From Typha latifolia (lineage: Eukaryota; Streptophyta; Magnoliopsida; Poales; Typhaceae): a stretch of DNA of 64,000 bases. The first letter of the stretch is position 1, and each line of letters starts with the position of its first letter. A program made the translations under genes and the position numbers. Below the pieces are notes generated by a model. It ran no database searches and had not been told where the DNA came from. It saw only the letters and a program-made list of their open reading frames with translations. Of this stretch, positions 1-12,666 are shown piece by piece. Location: NCBI GenBank assembly GCA_019914945.1, contig CM034099.1, positions 24,116,501 to 24,180,500 on the forward strand, given 5' to 3'.

Positions 1-2531
1 GCAATGTGCTTCATGATGGACCCACTGGTGGGCAAGAAAGTGTGCTACGTGCAATTCCCTCAGAGGTTCGATGGTATCGATCGCCACGATCGATATGCTA
101 ATAGAAACATTGTGTTCTTTGATGTAAGCATGACTATCCAGAACTTTTAGATAACCTTACTTTAGGCATGACTGTTCAGAACTTTAGATAACCTTACTTT
201 CTTGTGATTCTCATGTTTACTTTTTTTTATCTTAATTTTGTATATCTGGCACCCCTGGAGAAAGTAACATTGTTTTAATACAGATCAACATGAAAGGTCT
301 GGATGGGATTCAAGGACCAATCTATGTGGGGACTGGTTGTGTATTCAGAAGGCAGGCACTTTATGGTTTTGATGCTCCAAAATCAAAGAAGCCTCCGACA
401 AGGACTTGCAACTGCTTACCAAAATGGTGCTGCTGTGGATGTTGTTTTGGTGGAAGGAAGAAGAAGAAGAGCACAAAAGCTAAACAGGAAAAGAAAAAGA
501 AAAGTTTCAGCAGAGTAGATAGTGGAGTGCCTGTATTTGCTCTTGAAGGAATTGAAGAGGGCATTGAAGGTAGTCCTATCATTTTTTGTTCAGTGAACTG
601 CACGTATTAATATGCGTAGTGATGAATGCTTGATCTTTCATATATAGTTATTTTAGTACACTGTTGGTGTCTTTTAGACATATAGAACTCATATTTTTCT
701 TTGGCGTTTCTTTCCTGATTTATATATTTCCTGAATTGCAAATTTAATTGATTCTGCAATTACAACTTTAAAGAGACTTTCCAGTTGCCTCATCCTTGTA
801 GTGTACTTGGCTTTGTCAGGGTTTGCTTTGCTAGTTGAAGACCTGAAATCCTTCCGTTTCCTTTTAAATTTAATTTGTTTTCAACATCATTTTGGCTTAC
901 CTCGTATGCAAAATAAAATGCTTGCATTGGCTCTTGCTTTACACTTGCATTAGGAAATAGAACTCTCCCAGAGCAGTGCAAAGTCCTACGCACTACATCT
1001 GACAGACACTTGAAAATGATTTGCTTCCATAAGTTTTGGGTTCAGCTACTGAGAAGTTTTGAACATTGATGATGTACCTATGTTCTGTAGTCCCATTAGT
1101 GCCATATTGGTTCCTCTATTTGTGAATGCTTTTATATGTATTTCCACTTCTGTTTTCCTCTTTCCAAACATATGAATGACGTGTCTTGTTCTTTGTATCA
1201 AATTATTGATATTAATGCCACAACACAAACACAGGAATTGAGAATCAGAAATCCGGTGTGATGTCTGAACAAAAGCTGGAAAAGAAGTTTGGGCAGTCTC
1301 CTGTTTTTGTTGCGTCAACACTCCTTGAGAATGGCGGAACGCTAAAAAGTGCTAGTCCTGCATCACTGTTAAAGGAAGCTATCCATGTAATTAGTTGTGG
1401 CTATGAAGACAAGACAGATTGGGGAAAGGAGGTAATATTTATTACCTGATTCTTTAAGCGTTATACCAAAGATATTCCCATACTGTTGGCTAAATCACCT
1501 GTTCTCTACAGGTTGGGTGGATATATGGGTCTGTTACAGAAGATATATTGACAGGTTTTAAAATGCATTGCCATGGATGGCGATCGATCTACTGCATACC
1601 AGCAAGGCCTGCATTCAAAGGTTCTGCACCTCTTAACCTTTCTGATCGTCTTCACCAGGTCCTCAGGTGGGCGCTCGGGTCTGTGGAAATTTTCTTGAGC
1701 AGACATTGTCCTCTCTGGTATGGGTATGGTGGTGGACTGAAGTGGCTGGAGCGATTATCATACATAAATGCCACTGTTTATCCTTGGACATCGATCCCTC
1801 TTTTGGCTTACTGTACTTTGCCTGCTGTTTGCTTGCTTACGGGGAAGTTCATTACTCCAGAGGTATATCTTCAGGAATTATTCTGTTTTACAAAGTATTG
1901 TAACTTAGAATCTTGAAGCTAACTCTTTCTTTTATCATTAAAACAGCTTAGCAATGTTGCCAGCCTGTGGTTTTTGTCTCTTTTCATTTGCATCTTTGCT
2001 ACGAGTATCCTGGAAATGAGATGGAGCGGCATTGGCATTACTGACTGGTGGAGGAATGAGCAGTTTTGGGTTATCGGTGGTGTTTCTTCTCATCTCTTTG
2101 CAGTGTTTCAAGGGCTTTTGAAGGTTCTTGCTGGTATAGATACAAATTTCACTGTGACATCAAAGGGTGGGGATGATGAAGAGTTTTCAGAACTATATAC
2201 TTTCAAATGGACAACATTGCTTATACCTCCGACCACGTTGCTCATTTTTAACCTCATTGGTGTGGTAGCTGGAGTCTCTAATGCCATAAACAATGGATAT
2301 GAGTCATGGGGACCTCTATTTGGCAAACTCTTCTTTGCATTCTGGGTGATTGTCCACCTGTATCCTTTCCTAAAAGGTCTGGTCGGTCGGCAGAATAGAA
2401 CACCCACAATCATCATCGTCTGGTCCATTCTTCTTGCCTCAATCTTCTCACTCTTGTGGGTGCGAATTGATCCATTCCTTGCAAAGAATGATGGTCCTGT
2501 TCTTGAGGAGTGTGGATTGGATTGTAACTAA
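1..2531 (+). CDS. CESA: Cellulose synthase catalytic subunit, CESA6-type, 3' part (upstream tandem copy, cut by window edge)
   Basis: Exons: 1-123, 284-569, 1235-1431, 1512-1862, 1947-2531, giving 513 codons plus stop, in frame throughout. The window opens inside the exon that follows the DCD motif, so the 5' part lies outside. What remains contains the Cys- and Lys-rich class-specific region (CNC, WCCCGCC, KKKKS), the TED motif, the QVLRW motif and the C-terminal transmembrane bundle, ending in the monocot CESA6-type tail EECGLDCN. The enzyme polymerises UDP-glucose into beta-1,4-glucan in plasma-membrane rosettes. Its last two exons encode protein identical to that of the downstream copy at 7158-12666, while earlier exons differ (one extra codon in the class-specific exon, several replacements after it). 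No break is seen, so this is probably a working gene, but the N-terminal half cannot be judged here. Confidence 0.95.
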
Positions 2532-5500
2532 ATAGATGGTGGCATTTGGATATCCAGGGATGCAGCTGAGTTATCGCCATTGACATGCTTGCGAAGGTGT
2601 ATGACCTTTAAAATTTTCTCGGGTACATGTCAGAGTTCTGCAGTCAGTTGTAGATAGAAACACGGGTTTGTGCTGCATTTTTTTTACTTTGTCGGTGACT
2701 CCCACTCTTATTAGCTCTAATAAGGGAAATAGAGAGATCGGGGTAACCTTGTGTAGTTTATAGTTAAAAGATAGACTGTTGCGGCGGTGCTCCTTTAAAT
2801 TCTTTATTAGTTGGTGGAAATGGGAGGGAGAAGGCAAACTTTGTTCACGCACTATTGGGGTTGTTCTATATATTTATTCTTGACAATAAGGCAGGCTTGC
2901 TTGCTATCTGAAACATGAAGAAGGTGCAAATGTTCAGTTATTTATTTCTGTATTCCCAGGTCAGGGTATCTGTGTTACTTTATTCCTCTATCTGTACTCT
3001 GTAGTCATACAATCTTAGGGAGGGGAAAGGACAGAAGGATTAAGAAATATAATGCATCATGGGGGTTCCGGGAGATCTTTGAAAGGGTTAATGGCATTTC
3101 CCTTAAGATGCTGCATGGTGTGTTTGTAATAATAATGTTTTGGTCTGTCTTTTGTGTTTCCCTTTTCGTTTTTTCTTTTTGTTTCAGAGGAAACTATGTA
3201 ATGATATCTGTCAATCATGTTATGGTTCTTCAGTTTAATTTTGTGGACAATCTCCCCTTTTCCCTTGATTTATTTTCAAGTATTCAGAAGCGCTGTGTTT
3301 TGACATTATGATCTTCGGATGTGGTTATCTATTCACATGTGAGTGGTTGCTTGCTGTTGGGGACCGTCGGTTATGTATACAGGTTGGATATAGTGCGACT
3401 CTAGCTGGTGAGTGTCTTTTTATGTCGTGAGCTGTAGCTCTCTCTGGCAGCAACCAGAGGAGTAACGAAGAGCCAAACAAGTGTGGCCACTGGCATCATC
3501 TGCCACCCCTGTATCAGCTTCTTCCAGTACCCCGGCCCCACAATTGTTCTTTTTTAGGTGGTCTTATCACGCTCCTGTTTTTACTAAAGTAAACCTTCTG
3601 CTGCTCCTAAACTTGCACTGTTTTTACTAAAGTAATGCTAATTACTTGATTTTCTAGTCTGTCGAATCACAGATGAACCATTTCGTTTTAAGATTAGATA
3701 GCCGATTGTGTGAAGGGAACATCTAGAAAACACAACGTTAAGTGTGTGTCGTTCTAGTGCTATTCATACGTCTGGCCCAGAATCCCACTCATAATTATGT
3801 TTTTGATATAAAAGGTGGTGAGTGTAACTGTGTAAATAATAAGACTTGCTACCAACCAAGTCCTTTATTAAATGCAACCTTTAATTAACTAATGCCGGGA
3901 CAAAGGCGGAGGACATCACTTTACCAAAGCGAGCAGCTCCCCGTTGAGATTCCACGGGGCAAAATTAATGGCGCCCAAACACGTCCAATTCTACAATCTT
4001 TAATTCTTCAATGGGAGGCTAGCAAGGTTGATATATTATAACTGCTCCATCTATAAGGGCAGTTAGAATCTCTACTTATATATCTATCTTCATTTTCGCA
4101 ACACGGATAAATAAAACAAAATTAACCAAGGAACTGCTCCTTTCTTATGAAATGGTCTAACCTCTAGATATATTCCAAGGATGCTTTATCCCTTGATGTC
4201 TCTCCCCAACTTTTACATGCAAATTTCTAAAGATGAAAGGCTAATGCCCTGTTTGGTTGCAGGTAAGGAAGCCGTGGTGTGGTCTATTGTTATTTGGACA
4301 GAGAAATGACTTTCTAAATATAGTAATTATCATCTTGAATAAGAATTTTAACTCTTACTTGTAAAAGATTTGATAAGTTATATAATTCATGAATTCTAAT
4401 TGCTAATTTATGAATTTATCCCGTGAAAAGGCCTACGCGGTCCATCCGACAAATGAAGAATTCCAAGTCGGACGAGGAAATAATAGAAATTAAGATGGAT
4501 GGCTGATTGATGCAGATCACCCACTCTTTGGTTAAAGTCAATGACTCGGAGGTCAAGATATCCTAAATGCCCATGGATTATTATACCAGGTATGACTAGA
4601 AGAGTGATTGCTTGCAGAGATAGAGTTTCACCCACCCAATTGTCATCGGAGAAGTCTTTTATTCACTTCATCAGACGGTAGAAAGCAAGGAAGGTAAATG
4701 CTTCCCACATCTCCCCTGTAACTAAACCAACTAGTGTCGATATATTGATATCTGATATGATGAGATTTTTTTTTCTTAAAAAAAAGGAGGTAAAAGTAGA
4801 TCCTATACTACAACTATATATATATTTAAATTTTATTTTATGCATAATTAATTTTAACTCAGCATCACTGATTTGTAGGACAGAATTTGTACAAGTGGGA
4901 GGCATATATCTATCTAGACACAAGAAGATACACTTAATTAATTCAGGACCAATATCACTATCGGTGGGTAAAAGGAGCTCCTCAGATGGCAATGCCCACG
5001 CTAATTCATCCAATACCCATACTGCAGTACCGTGAAAATGACATATATGCATGGTATGGACCACGGCAGGCAGTAGGATGATTGATGATTGCTGAGCTCT
5101 TTGTTCAGGCATTTCATAAAGATCATTCACTTCCAGAAGGGACTGATTACTAGTGTGTATGTGTGCGCGCGCGCATGTAAATGTGTTCTTCTATTGAGAC
5201 TTGAGAATGGTGATATTTATAGAGAATATAAAGAGAGACCATGTACTCTTTATACACCCTTCTTAGTTACGATACCTTCCACAGAGGAGCTTTTGTCATT
5301 TAGTTAGCAGCTTTTGACTAATCAAGCCTCGCCCTTTACTATAAATAATCATTTATTAAGCTGTTTTGGTTAGAAATACTAACCAAAAATACAATTTAAT
5401 GAAAGTGGGCTTGGTGTGTGTATATATATATATATATAGCTGGATGAATTAGTTATCTTGTAGATTTTGAGGAAAAGTTATCTTGTAGATATCTCGGCGA

Positions 5501-5880
5501 TATATATATGGGATGAGGACAAACAAAAGGTAATTTGCAAAATAGGCAATTGGTGCTGATTAACCCCCGATCTCACTTCAATTTGGAATCTCCAATGTGC
5601 ATGCGAGGGGGGCATGCACTGGATCACGCACAAAGGATCGATGTTGGTGAAGCAGTACAGTAACTTAGAAGTAAGCGATACTACGATAGATAGGGGATAA
5701 AAGATTATGGCACATGTCTGCTATCTTCCTGTTCAAGTCAGTGATATGTAGTGATGCATGGTTTGCTATAGCATAGCATATGCCTATCAATTCAGGAGCT
5801 CAATAACTTGTTAGAACAATTTTGTCAAAAAAAAAAAACTTCTTAGAAGAAAAACTATATAATATATATATATATATATA

Positions 5881-5952
5881 TTGATTATGTAATCTCATTA
5901 CAACAAGTCAATAACGTTGATTATTTAATCTCATCACAACAAGTCATTCACC
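5881..5952. repeat. 36-bp tandem duplication in the CESA upstream region
   Basis: Two adjacent 36-bp units (5881-5916 and 5917-5952) share the core TTGATTAT, AATCTCAT and ACAACAAGTCA with few mismatches. They lie about 1.2 kb before the CESA start codon. Confidence 0.8.
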
Positions 5953-6099
5953 GTCAGTCAACCCTTTCCCTGTTACCCACCACCACAGGAAGTCCGTTAT
6001 TTACCGCGCTTGGTCATGTGGGCCCGGGGAGGAGAGCAAAATGGGAAGGCAGCTGTGCCCGCTGACTTGGACTCTTTCCTCCTCCTCCACATGTGCAAG

Positions 6100-6125
6100 T
6101 CTCTCTCTCTCTCTCTCTCTCTCTC
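6100..6125. repeat. (TC)n microsatellite upstream of CESA
   Basis: A perfect TC/CT dinucleotide run about 1.0 kb 5' of the CESA start codon. GA/CT runs of this kind can be bound by BBR/BPC GAGA factors in plants; binding here is inference. Confidence 0.85.
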
Positions 6126-7157
6126 CCCACCTGTCCTGTCTCTTATTTATCCACTTATATATATATATAATCCTTTGGCTTCCTCCTCCGGTGCCGTCGG
6201 GAACTCCACCCTCCGTTCCCACTCCCTTTCGTTGTTGTTTTACCTTTGTACCCTCCTTGTTAAACAACCGTGTGCTCTATTATCCTGTGAGGCTGTGACT
6301 ATCTCTTTTATATATGATGGACAAGTTCAACTTGCCACTTATTTTGTAAAGTCTCTCCCTCCGTACGTCCAACTCACGTCTCTTTGTTAGCATTACATTA
6401 TGATTATGGTGATATGGGAAAGGGAGAGGGAGGGAGGGTTTATTCTCGAGTGTCGGCGGAGATGCTCATGAGAAAAGGGGAAATGGGAACCGAAGAGCGG
6501 GTGGGGTTGTTTTTTTTTGGTTTTCTCTTAAATTTTTATTTATACCATCAGTTTGGACTGAGCGTCGAGTATTATAGTTGTTAATTTTAATGTATTCTTA
6601 TCGTTTAATCTTCTACCTACCGCCTATTTCTTTATTTTATCTGGTGGTCCTCCTCCTCCTGCTCTTAGTTATTTTTCCAATGGAGGGCGAGTGGAGAAGG
6701 TAAGAGATTTTTTTTTTTTTTCTTTTCACCTTTAATTATTTACTGAAGGTCTTCCCAGTATCGTTAACTTCTTCTCAGTTGGAGGTGTGGTAAGAAGCAA
6801 GGAATAATAAGACACAGAGAGAAGTAGTGGAGGAGAAGTCGTCCAGCCGTCGCCTAGAAAGGCTTCTTCTCCACTACCCTCCCTTGGGAGACTCTCTCAG
6901 ACGGGAGAACGCGCTGATATCTCTCTATCTACCTATTGCGCACTCCAAGTACCCAAAACTAGAGAGGAAAATTGACACCTTCCGCTTCCTAAATCTATTA
7001 TCTTTCTCTCTCTCTCCCCTCGCTCCATTTCCTCCGAATATTGGAATTTTCCTGTAGATTTGTTAGGAGATCTCCAGATCTGGGGGGAATTTTAGGACTT
7101 CTTGTACCCGCCGCTCGGCATCTTCGCTAATATCTCTTCCAATCTCCCAAGAAAGCA

Positions 7158-10100
7158 ATGGAGGCAAGCGCCGGTCTCGTCGCCGGTTCTCACAACAGGA
7201 ACGAGCTCGTCGTCATACGCCGCGAGGGGGAATCCGGGGTAAGTTTTCCTTCTCCTTTCTGGTTCTGGGGGTTAATTAGGGCTTCCGCATTGATGAGATA
7301 CTGAGTCCTTGCTTGCTTTCCGGTGTGTCATTGCAGCCCAAGCCTTTGCAGCAGCTGAGCGGCCAAATCTGCCAGATTTGTGGGGACGATGTAGGTCTCA
7401 CGGCCGACGGCGAGCTCTTCGTGGCCTGCAACGAGTGCGCCTTCCCTGTCTGCAGGACTTGCTACGAGTATGAGCGCCGAGAAGGCAACCAGGTCTGCCC
7501 CCAGTGCAAGACCAGATTCAAGCGACTCAAAGGTACCGATTTGTCCTTCAAGATTCCATCTTTCTCAGCCTTTTGATCTCCGGTAAGATTATTTAGAGCA
7601 TTTCTCGTAATTGCACAGGGTGCCCTCGCGTTGCCGGCGATGATGATGAGGATGGCATCGATGATCTTGAGAACGAGTTCAGCTTCGCAGGCAGAGATAA
7701 GCAGGACATGCAGTACCTTGCCGAGTCCATGCTGCAAGGTCACATGAGCTATGGCCGAGGAGGGGATGTCGACATGCCACAAGTGGTTCATTCCATGCCG
7801 CAAGTCCCCCTTCTCACCAATGGCCAAATGGTACTTTCACCGCTTCTCGCCACTCAAACTCTCGGATGAATCCTCTCTTGCTCCACCTTGGGCTTCTCCT
7901 ACGAAAAAAATGCTCACTCGTGTTCTTTAGCATCTTTAGCTGCGCATTAATGTGAAGAGTGATCTTTTTTCCCTCGATTTTAGGTCGATGACATTCCACC
8001 AGAGCAGCATGCTCTAGTTCCTTCTTTCATGGGTGGCGGAGGAAAACGGATCCATCCACTTCCTTTCTCAGATCCCAATCTTCCAGGTATTCAAATTTTG
8101 CACCCAAAGTCAGATCTTTTAGTTGCTATACGTTGTTTAATCTTGTTCCATATGCTATTTCACAAGTTTGGTGCATTTTGATGGTTAGTCAATAACATTT
8201 CTTCGGAAAACTTCCACTGCAGTGCAACCGCGATCGATGGATCCATCCAAGGATCTTGCTGCTTATGGCTATGGAAGTGTGGCCTGGAAGGAGAGGATGG
8301 AGAATTGGAAGCAGAAGCAAGAGAAACTGCACCAGATGAGGAATGACAATGGTGGTAAAGATTGGGATAACGATGGTGATGGGCCAGATCTTCCATTGTA
8401 AGTTCCAGAAACCAATTTTTGCATCCTGACTTGATAGAGCATATCGAGAATGTTCTGTACTATATGGATCTACCATGCTTTCATCTGTACCTTGACAACT
8501 CCTCACATTCAGACTAACTAGTGTCATAGGGGATTTTGTGCTAATGCATTACACAATTGATCCACTAAACTGCACAATCCGAGGCTAGTTTGTTTTGCAT
8601 TTGAGAATACGGAGATGAATGTTTGTTATTGTGAAAAAGATGTTAGGTCTATTCATGATATAATGCTGAAGAGATTATGGATTGTTTTTGTCGGGTCAAT
8701 GTGATTCTACAGAACTAGAGGTTATAAAAGCACATCCAGATCAATTGTTATTTGGGATGTCATTTTTTATTTTCATTAGCAAATTTGGTTAAGCAAATGC
8801 TCCTGATAATGAATTGATTGTACTCATATTTGTTGTACAGGATGGATGAAGCTAGACAACCATTGTCAAGAAAGTTGCCTCTTCCTTCTAGCCAAATCAA
8901 CCCATATAGGATGATTATTGTAATTCGGTTGGTGGTTGTTGGGTTCTTCTTTCATTACCGAGTAACACATCCTGTGCAGGATGCATTTGCCTTATGGCTA
9001 ATATCTGTGATCTGTGAGATCTGGTTTGCCCTTTCTTGGATTTTAGATCAGTTTCCAAAGTGGCTCCCAATTGAAAGGGAAACTTATCTCGACCGGTTGT
9101 CATTAAGGTTAGTTACAGTTGCAATATCTAATTATCTTGTTTATCATCACATGAGATTGAGTCAAAAAAAATGGCAACTCCCTGTGTGTCTTGTCAGGTA
9201 CGATAAGGAAGGTCGCCCTTCTCAGCTAGCTCCGGTCGACTTCTTTGTAAGTACTGTTGATCCTACGAAGGAACCCCCTTTGGTCACAGCAAATACTGTT
9301 CTCTCCATCCTTGCTGTGGATTATCCAGTCGATAAAATATCCTGCTATGTTTCTGATGATGGTGCTGCAATGCTGACATTTGAAGCACTATCAGAAACAT
9401 CTGAATTTGCAAAGAAATGGGTCCCTTTCTGTAAGAAATTCAGTATTGAGCCACGTGCACCAGAGTGGTATTTTCAGCAAAAGATGGACTACTTGAAGGA
9501 TAAGGTCCTACCGTCATTTATTAAGGAGCGGAGAGCAATGAAGGTCTGCAAATATTCCATGTTCCATCAAAGCGGTTGCCTGCTTGGTAACTTTTTATAA
9601 TTCTCATACTGAACTGAAAATTTAATTTGATCTGATTGCAGAGAGAATATGAGGAGTTCAAGGTAAGAATTAATGCATTGGTTGCGAAAGCTCAAAAGGT
9701 TCCAGAAGAAGGATGGACAATGCAGGATGGAACTCCATGGCCTGGAAATAACGTCCGTGATCATCCGGGAATGATTCAGGTAGAGATTTTCCTCCGTTCT
9801 ATGGTCATGCCTCTTGAACAATCATTCTGCTGCCACCCCTTACTTTTCCACTAAAATGTTCTCTTCTCTTTTCTATTAGGTCTTCCTGGGTCAAAGTGGT
9901 GGACATGATGTGGAAGGAAATGAACTGCCGCGCTTAGTTTATGTCTCAAGAGAAAAAAGACCGGGCTTCAATCATCACAAGAAGGCTGGTGCCATGAATG
10001 CTCTGGTAAGAAATATTTTTATTTTATCCTTTTTCTTTATCTATCTAGCGTACATTTTGAAATTTTACTGTTTGGGATCTCGACAGGTTCGGGTCTCTGC

Positions 10101-12666
10101 TGTACTGACAAATGCACCTTATCTGTTAAACTTGGATTGTGACCATTACATCAACAATAGCAAAGCTCTAAGAGAAGCAATGTGCTTCATGATGGACCCA
10201 CTGGTGGGTAAGAAAGTTTGCTATGTGCAGTTCCCCCAGAGGTTCGATGGTATCGATCGCCATGATCGATATGCTAATAGGAACATTGTGTTTTTCGATG
10301 TAAGCATGAACATTCCGAGCTTTGAGATAACCTTACTTTCTTGTGAACCTCATGTATAATGTTTTTATTGTAATTTCTTATATCTGGTTTTTCTGGAGAA
10401 AGTAACATTGTTTTGATACAGATCAACATGAAAGGTCTGGATGGGATTCAAGGACCAATCTACGTGGGGACTGGTTGTGTATTCAGAAGGCAGGCACTTT
10501 ATGGTTTTGATGCTCCAAAATCAAAGAAGCCTCCAACAAGGACTTGCAACTGCTTGCCAAAATGGTGCTGCTGTGGATGTTGTTTTGGTGGAAGGAAGAA
10601 GAAGAAGAGCACAAAAGCTAAACAGGAAAAGAAAAAGAAAAGTTTCAGCAGAGAGAGTGGAGCGCCTGTATTTGCTCTGGAAGGAATTGAGGAGGGGAAT
10701 GGAGGTACGCCTACATTCTTGTTAGTTACACGTATTAGTATTCATATTCATATTGATGAATATTCGTGTCGATCTTTTGCATGTTATTATGCGGTTAGAT
10801 TGTTGGTCCCTGTTACATGTACAAAGCTCCTATTGTTCTTTTTATACACCATTTCTGAGTTACTATTATCACTACTGTGAATTTAATTGATTCTTCAATG
10901 ACAAGTTTGATGAGACTTTCCAGTGGCCTCTGCCTTGAAATGTATATTTTTTTTCAGGGTTTTATTTGTAAGTTCATGACCTGAAATCCTTCTAAATTTA
11001 ATTTGTTTTCGAGTACACCATTTTGGCTTGTCTTCTATCCAAAATCAAAATGCTCTTTGATGCATTACCTTTTGCTTTACACTTCCATTAGGACATAAAA
11101 CTCTCACGGAGCAGTGTAAAACCATATCTGCCAAATCTGAAAGACATGAAACTTCTTTGCCCACAAATTTTTTTCATTAAGTTTGAAGACTCTGAATGGT
11201 GATAATGCTATCTCATGTCCCATCAGTGTCACATTGGCTACTTTTACGGTGATTGCTTTTACATGCACTTCCACTTCTTTCTTTCTCCAAACATATGAAA
11301 AATGTATCTCATTCTCTGCATCAAGTTATTAACATCAATTCCATGCCACAAACACAGGAACTGAGAACGAGAAGTCCAGCGTGATGTCTGAACAAAAGCT
11401 GGAAAAGAAGTTTGGACAGTCTCCTGTTTTTGTTGCATCAACACTCCTCGAGAATGGCGGAGCGCTACAAAGTGCTAGTCCGGCATCACTGTTAAAGGAA
11501 GCTATCCATGTAATCAGTTGTGGCTATGAAGACAAGACAGATTGGGGAAAAGAGGTAATATTTTTGACCTGATTGTTTAAATTATAATCCAAAGATATTC
11601 CAGTATTTTCAAAAGTATTGCTGGCTAAATCTCCTGTCCTGTACAGGTTGGGTGGATATATGGGTCTGTTACAGAAGATATATTGACAGGTTTCAAAATG
11701 CATTGCCATGGATGGCGATCAATCTACTGCATACCAGCAAGGCCTGCATTCAAAGGCTCTGCACCTCTAAATCTTTCTGATCGTCTTCACCAGGTCCTCA
11801 GGTGGGCACTTGGGTCTGTGGAAATTTTCTTGAGTAGACATTGTCCTCTCTGGTATGGGTATGGTGGTGGACTGAAGTGGCTGGAGCGATTATCATACAT
11901 AAATGCCACTGTTTATCCTTGGACATCGATCCCTCTTTTGGCTTACTGTACTTTGCCTGCTGTTTGCTTGCTCACGGGGAAGTTCATTACTCCAGAGGTA
12001 TATCTTCATGAATTATGCTGTTTTACAAAGTATTGTAACTTAGAATCTTGAAGCTAACTCTTTCTTTTATCGTTAAAACAGCTTAGCAATGTTGCCAGCC
12101 TGTGGTTTTTGTCTCTTTTCATTTGCATCTTTGCTACGAGTATCCTGGAAATGAGATGGAGCGGCATTGGCATTACTGACTGGTGGAGGAATGAGCAGTT
12201 TTGGGTTATCGGTGGTGTTTCTTCTCATCTCTTTGCAGTGTTTCAGGGGCTTTTGAAGGTTCTTGCTGGTATAGATACAAATTTCACTGTGACATCAAAG
12301 GGTGGGGATGACGAAGAGTTTTCAGAACTATATACTTTCAAATGGACAACATTGCTTATACCTCCTACCACATTGCTCATTTTTAACCTCATTGGTGTGG
12401 TAGCTGGAGTCTCTAATGCCATAAACAATGGATATGAGTCATGGGGACCTCTATTTGGCAAACTCTTCTTTGCATTCTGGGTGATTGTCCACCTGTATCC
12501 TTTCCTAAAAGGTCTGGTCGGTCGGCAGAATAGAACACCCACAATCATCATCGTCTGGTCCATTCTTCTTGCCTCAATATTCTCACTCTTGTGGGTGCGG
12601 ATTGATCCATTCCTTGCAAAGAATGATGGTCCTGTTCTTGAGGAGTGTGGATTGGATTGTAACTAA
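7158..12666 (+). CDS. CESA: Cellulose synthase catalytic subunit, CESA6-type (complete, 1090 aa)
   Basis: Exons: 7158-7238, 7337-7532, 7619-7830, 7984-8086, 8223-8397, 8841-9107, 9198-9543, 9642-9779, 9880-10005, 10087-10299, 10422-10704, 11358-11554, 11647-11997, 12082-12666 (3273 nt, phases consistent). Domains: an N-terminal RING-type zinc finger (Cys39 to Cys84, four CxxC pairs); two transmembrane helices (~280-296, ~308-326); the cytosolic GT2 domain with DDG at 398-400, DCD at 565-567, TED at 788-790 and QVLRW at 828-832; a Cys/Lys-rich class-specific region after residue ~640; and the C-terminal transmembrane bundle. Length and tail (EECGLDCN) match monocot CESA6-type primary-wall enzymes, which use UDP-glucose in plasma-membrane rosettes. 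The start was chosen because [11 protein letters not shown] is the usual N-terminus of this family. It forms a tandem pair with the gene at 1-2531. Confidence 0.97.

Larger units (their letters stand above)
2532..7157. other. Spacer between tandem CESA genes: 3' flank of copy 1 and promoter/5' leader of copy 2
   Basis: The first ~890 bases (to about 3420) align with the 3' flank of the downstream CESA (12667 to about 13570), so the duplication extends past the stop codon. From ~3420 to 7157 no matching sequence is evident. This part holds poly-A/T runs, TA dinucleotide tracts (5420-5438, 5862-5881), a 36-bp tandem duplication (5881-5952), a TC microsatellite (6100-6125) and a pyrimidine-rich stretch before the start codon at 7158. 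The last few hundred bases are the likely 5' leader. I cannot place a transcription start or a TATA box with confidence. Confidence 0.6.

Noticed and set aside
1..2531. Upstream CESA copy as a truncated pseudogene
   Set aside because: It is cut only by the window border; all visible exons are open with intact splice sites, TED and QVLRW motifs and normal stop.
4408..4635. 75-codon minus-strand frame in the CESA spacer
   Set aside because: A short HLGYLD match to a kinase activation segment was considered but the following residues do not fit, and no flanking exon was found.
6010..6390. 126-codon plus-strand frame over the CT repeat
   Set aside because: Held open by the Ser-Leu coding of a CT microsatellite; no protein-like features.
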